Below the pieces are notes generated by a model, which saw only the letters and a program-made list of their open reading frames with translations, was not told the origin of the DNA and made no database searches. Shown here piece after piece: positions 62,326 through 64,000 of a DNA stretch of 64,000 nt. Origin of the DNA: Kibdelosporangium aridum. Its GTDB lineage: Bacteria; Actinomycetota; Actinomycetes; Mycobacteriales; Pseudonocardiaceae. The position numbers and the translations under genes were made by a program. How positions within the stretch are numbered: position 1 is the stretch's first letter; every line of letters begins with the position of its first letter. Location: contig NZ_FWXV01000001.1 in NCBI RefSeq assembly GCF_900176515.1, positions 744,001 to 808,000 of the forward strand, given 5' to 3'.

Positions 62326-62345
62326 ACAGAGTAATTGGACTCTGT
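62326..62345 (-). promoter_or_regulatory. Palindromic operator over the kinase promoter
   Basis: ACAGAGT-N6-ACTCTGT (62326-62332 and 62339-62345) is a perfect 7-6-7 palindrome. On the minus strand it contains TACTCT (62333-62328), a likely -10 box lying seven bases before the GTG. A protein bound here would block the promoter. Confidence 0.55.
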
Positions 62346-62420
62346 CGTCCACACCTCGAACGGACGAGAGTTGTTGCCTTAGAGGGATGTGGTATCCGCA
62401 TTCGAGGAGGGACAGAGGAA

Positions 62421-62573
62421 ATGTGGATGGCGATCAAGTTCGGCACGTTGGTGCGACTCGTGGCCACGGTTCTGGTGGTGTCGTTCATTCTGTTCGTGAT
62501 GCTGAGCAACAACGGCTCGACGCAGACACCTGCACCGCCGCCGCCAGAGCCCGCGCCGACCGTACAGGCGTGA
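62421..62573 (+). CDS. Small single-pass membrane protein
   Basis: A 50-residue protein from ATG 62421, directly after AGAGGAA. One hydrophobic segment (LVRLVATVLVVSFILFVMLS) is followed by a short outside tail rich in Pro (TPAPPPPEPAPTVQA). The frame is open much further upstream, but only as the shadow of the kinase gene. Function unknown. It is 31 bp before the DUF305 lipoprotein gene and probably co-transcribed with it. Confidence 0.65.
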   Translation: MWMAIKFGTLVRLVATVLVVSFILFVMLSNNGSTQTPAPPPPEPAPTVQA

Positions 62574-62604
62574 ACCGAGCGCGTGTTCCGGCCGTGTTTG
62601 AGGT

Positions 62605-63093
62605 GTGCGTGTTCTCCTTGTCCTCCTCGGACTGGTGCTGACCGGCTGCGCCGCTGAGCCCGTCGACCACAATTCGACGGACGTGCTTTTCACCCATCGG
62701 ATGATCGCGCACAACGCCCAGTCGGTGGAGGCGGCACGGCTTGTCCAAGGCCGGACGGTCAACGCCAAAGTCATCAAGCTGGCCACGCAGATCGAGCAAG
62801 GCGCACTCAACCCACAGCTCGCCGAATGGGCGAGCCGCTGGGAATCATCGCCGGACGACGCGGGCTCGGTGCCCGGCGAGATCAAGAACCTGGACGAGCT
62901 GACCGGGTTGTCGGGACACGCGTTCACCAGTCGCTGGCTGGACACGATGATCGTGCACCACCGCGGCGCGATCACCATGGCAGAGAACGAACTCAGCCAC
63001 GGCAAGAACGCCGCGGCGAAGGCGTTCGCCCAGCAGGTGCTCGACTCCCGGCAGCCTCGGCTGGCCGAGATGCAGGGAATGACCGGCGGCTAG
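62605..63093 (+). CDS. DUF305 lipoprotein
   Basis: A 162-residue protein from GTG 62605. The lipoprotein signal is VLLVLLGLVLTGCAAEP (lipobox LTGC). The mature part is the four-helix ferritin-like DUF305 fold with its two His motifs, FTHRMIAHNAQSVEAARLV and LDTMIVHHRGAITMAENEL, and a late helix AAAKAFAQQVLDSRQPRLAEMQGM. DUF305 proteins often sit in copper or metal resistance loci and may bind metal outside the membrane. Its stop codon TAG overlaps the stop of the convergent DUF2264 gene (CTAG). Confidence 0.88.
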   Translation: MRVLLVLLGLVLTGCAAEPVDHNSTDVLFTHRMIAHNAQSVEAARLVQGRTVNAKVIKLATQIEQGALNPQLAEWASRWESSPDDAGSVPGEIKNLDELTGLSGHAFTSRWLDTMIVHHRGAITMAENELSHGKNAAAKAFAQQVLDSRQPRLAEMQGMTGG

Positions 63094-64000
63094 GTCACGT
63101 GGATGTCGTTGTCCCCGAACGTGATCCTTGTGGTCTGGCCGAACCAGTGGACTTCAAGGCCGTTCGGCGTCGCTTGTGCGCTTGCTTGCAGCGGTGGTTC
63201 TTCGTTGTCGCTGAGCAGGGCGAGGGCGGCGAAGATGGCAGTGCCTTCGACGTCGGCGGTCAGCCTCGGGACTCGTACCCACGGTGTGTAGGCGGTGCCT
63301 TGGGGTGCGCGGACTTCGTCCTTGCCGGTCCAGCCGTGGAGGGGGACGAGCTGGGAATGCAGTTCGGTGGCCCAGCCGGTTTCCTGGACTTTCGCGAGGT
63401 GCGGTGCTTTGTGGACCCGATGCACCCGTAGTTCGTAACGGCCGTGGGCGATGGTGACGCTTTCCACCTTGAGGCCCGGAACCATGGGCGGGCCGCTGGG
63501 AAAGACCGGCCGATACCACGAGGCGGCCCAGTTGCTCTTGGCGTTGATGGGGTGAATTCGCCTGCGGACACTGTGGACACCGTTGATCACGACACTGAAG
63601 TGGTTGTCCGCGACGTTGGTCTTGGCTGTCGGTCCGGTTTTCGTGGAGTACGCCAGCCTTGAGTAGTGTGGGTCGTCGTCCGCGGCTGACTCGCCTTCGT
63701 GCGGTTTGACGTGGTCACTGCCGTGGTTGTGCAGCCTTGCGATCCCGTCGGCCACTTGGATCAGGAACCCAGGAGCCGGAACAGCCAGGGTCTTCTCGGG
63801 TATTGGTTCCTCCTGCTCAGTCCATAGTGGATGGTCTTCGGCGGCGAGCAGGCACACGAAGGCCTTCGATGCCCAGTACGGCGAGGCAGGACCCGAGTAG
63901 TTCTGCAGCGTGGGCTCGTGCGGGCCGTGCCAGCCGAGGCTGAGCAGACCGTCTTGGCCGATGGAGCCGTAGCGTTCGAAATAGTTCAGCGACCGGTTGA
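63090..64000 (-). CDS. DUF2264 domain protein, C-terminal part (cut by window edge)
   Basis: The frame enters from beyond base 64000 and the visible ~300 residues are the C-terminal part. RSLNYFERYGSIGQDGLLSL, then LQNYSGPASPYWASKAFVCL, are the late alpha-barrel helices of DUF2264. The remainder (YSRLAYSTKTGPTAKTNVAD, RYELRVHRVHKAPHLAKVQE, then LEVHWFGQTTRITFGDNDIH) is a beta-sandwich. The family resembles polysaccharide lyases and unsaturated glucuronyl hydrolases and is thought to act on plant or wall polysaccharide; specificity is unknown. Confidence 0.8.
   Translation of the reverse strand, partial: NRSLNYFERYGSIGQDGLLSLGWHGPHEPTLQNYSGPASPYWASKAFVCLLAAEDHPLWTEQEEPIPEKTLAVPAPGFLIQVADGIARLHNHGSDHVKPHEGESAADDDPHYSRLAYSTKTGPTAKTNVADNHFSVVINGVHSVRRRIHPINAKSNWAASWYRPVFPSGPPMVPGLKVESVTIAHGRYELRVHRVHKAPHLAKVQETGWATELHSQLVPLHGWTGKDEVRAPQGTAYTPWVRVPRLTADVEGTAIFAALALLSDNEEPPLQASAQATPNGLEVHWFGQTTRITFGDNDIHVT

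Overview
The window is high-GC DNA with dense, overlapping genes, many GTG starts and several probable leaderless transcripts. It carries SARP, PAS-LuxR and DevR-type regulators, an IdeR-type iron box and a propane-monooxygenase type gene cluster. Together these point to a filamentous actinomycete, most likely of the Pseudonocardiales (inference; no rRNA or marker gene is present). I saw no tRNA, rRNA, CRISPR array, integrase or insertion sequence.

Layout. 1-7.5 kb: the end of an MFS transporter, an SRPBCC/ArsR pair divergent from a TetR regulator across two identical palindromes, a PAS-LuxR regulator, a gamma-carbonic anhydrase, a hydrolase, a GT87 mannosyltransferase, and a HxlR regulator divergent from an acyl-CoA dehydrogenase. 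7.5-15.7 kb: a class II lanthipeptide locus. A 62-residue Cys-rich precursor, LanM, an ABC exporter and a berberine-bridge-type flavin oxidase form one overlapping operon, next to a SARP regulator whose likely operator is three heptamers spaced 12 bp apart before the precursor gene. 15.7-20.2 kb: two paralogous membrane proteins with a leader ORF, a secreted S41 protease and an OmpR-type two-component system.

20.2-24.9 kb: an unusual double glycosyltransferase coupled to a radical SAM enzyme. It is followed by a non-coding block in which about 18 copies of a GGCGCGCC-like octamer repeat every 22 bp on both sides of a 121-bp inverted-repeat element; this is the most unusual structure in the window. 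24.9-31.6 kb: an iron-regulated siderophore-binding lipoprotein, a secreted beta-helix glycanase, and an ornithine-cyclodeaminase/aminotransferase/DauR-like operon divergent from a MarR gene.

31.5-41.7 kb: a catabolic operon combining homoprotocatechuate ring cleavage (HpaD, HpaE and an HpaG-like enzyme) with a permease and a PuuC-like aldehyde dehydrogenase that carries a frameshift. A gamma-glutamyl-amide synthetase-like gene and a P450 lie close by. 41.7-48.4 kb: a secreted peptidase, FetB, a GH31 enzyme, a glycosyltransferase remnant and an NRAMP transporter.

48.4-59.4 kb: a complete soluble di-iron monooxygenase operon (prmABCD, amidohydrolase, DUF59 protein, alcohol dehydrogenase, dedicated GroEL). 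It is probably driven by a GAF-AAA-Fis activator through two 19-bp palindromes. 59.4-64 kb: a PPOX protein, a decayed GT2 gene, a tail-to-tail DevR/DevS-like pair, a DUF305 lipoprotein and the end of a DUF2264 gene.
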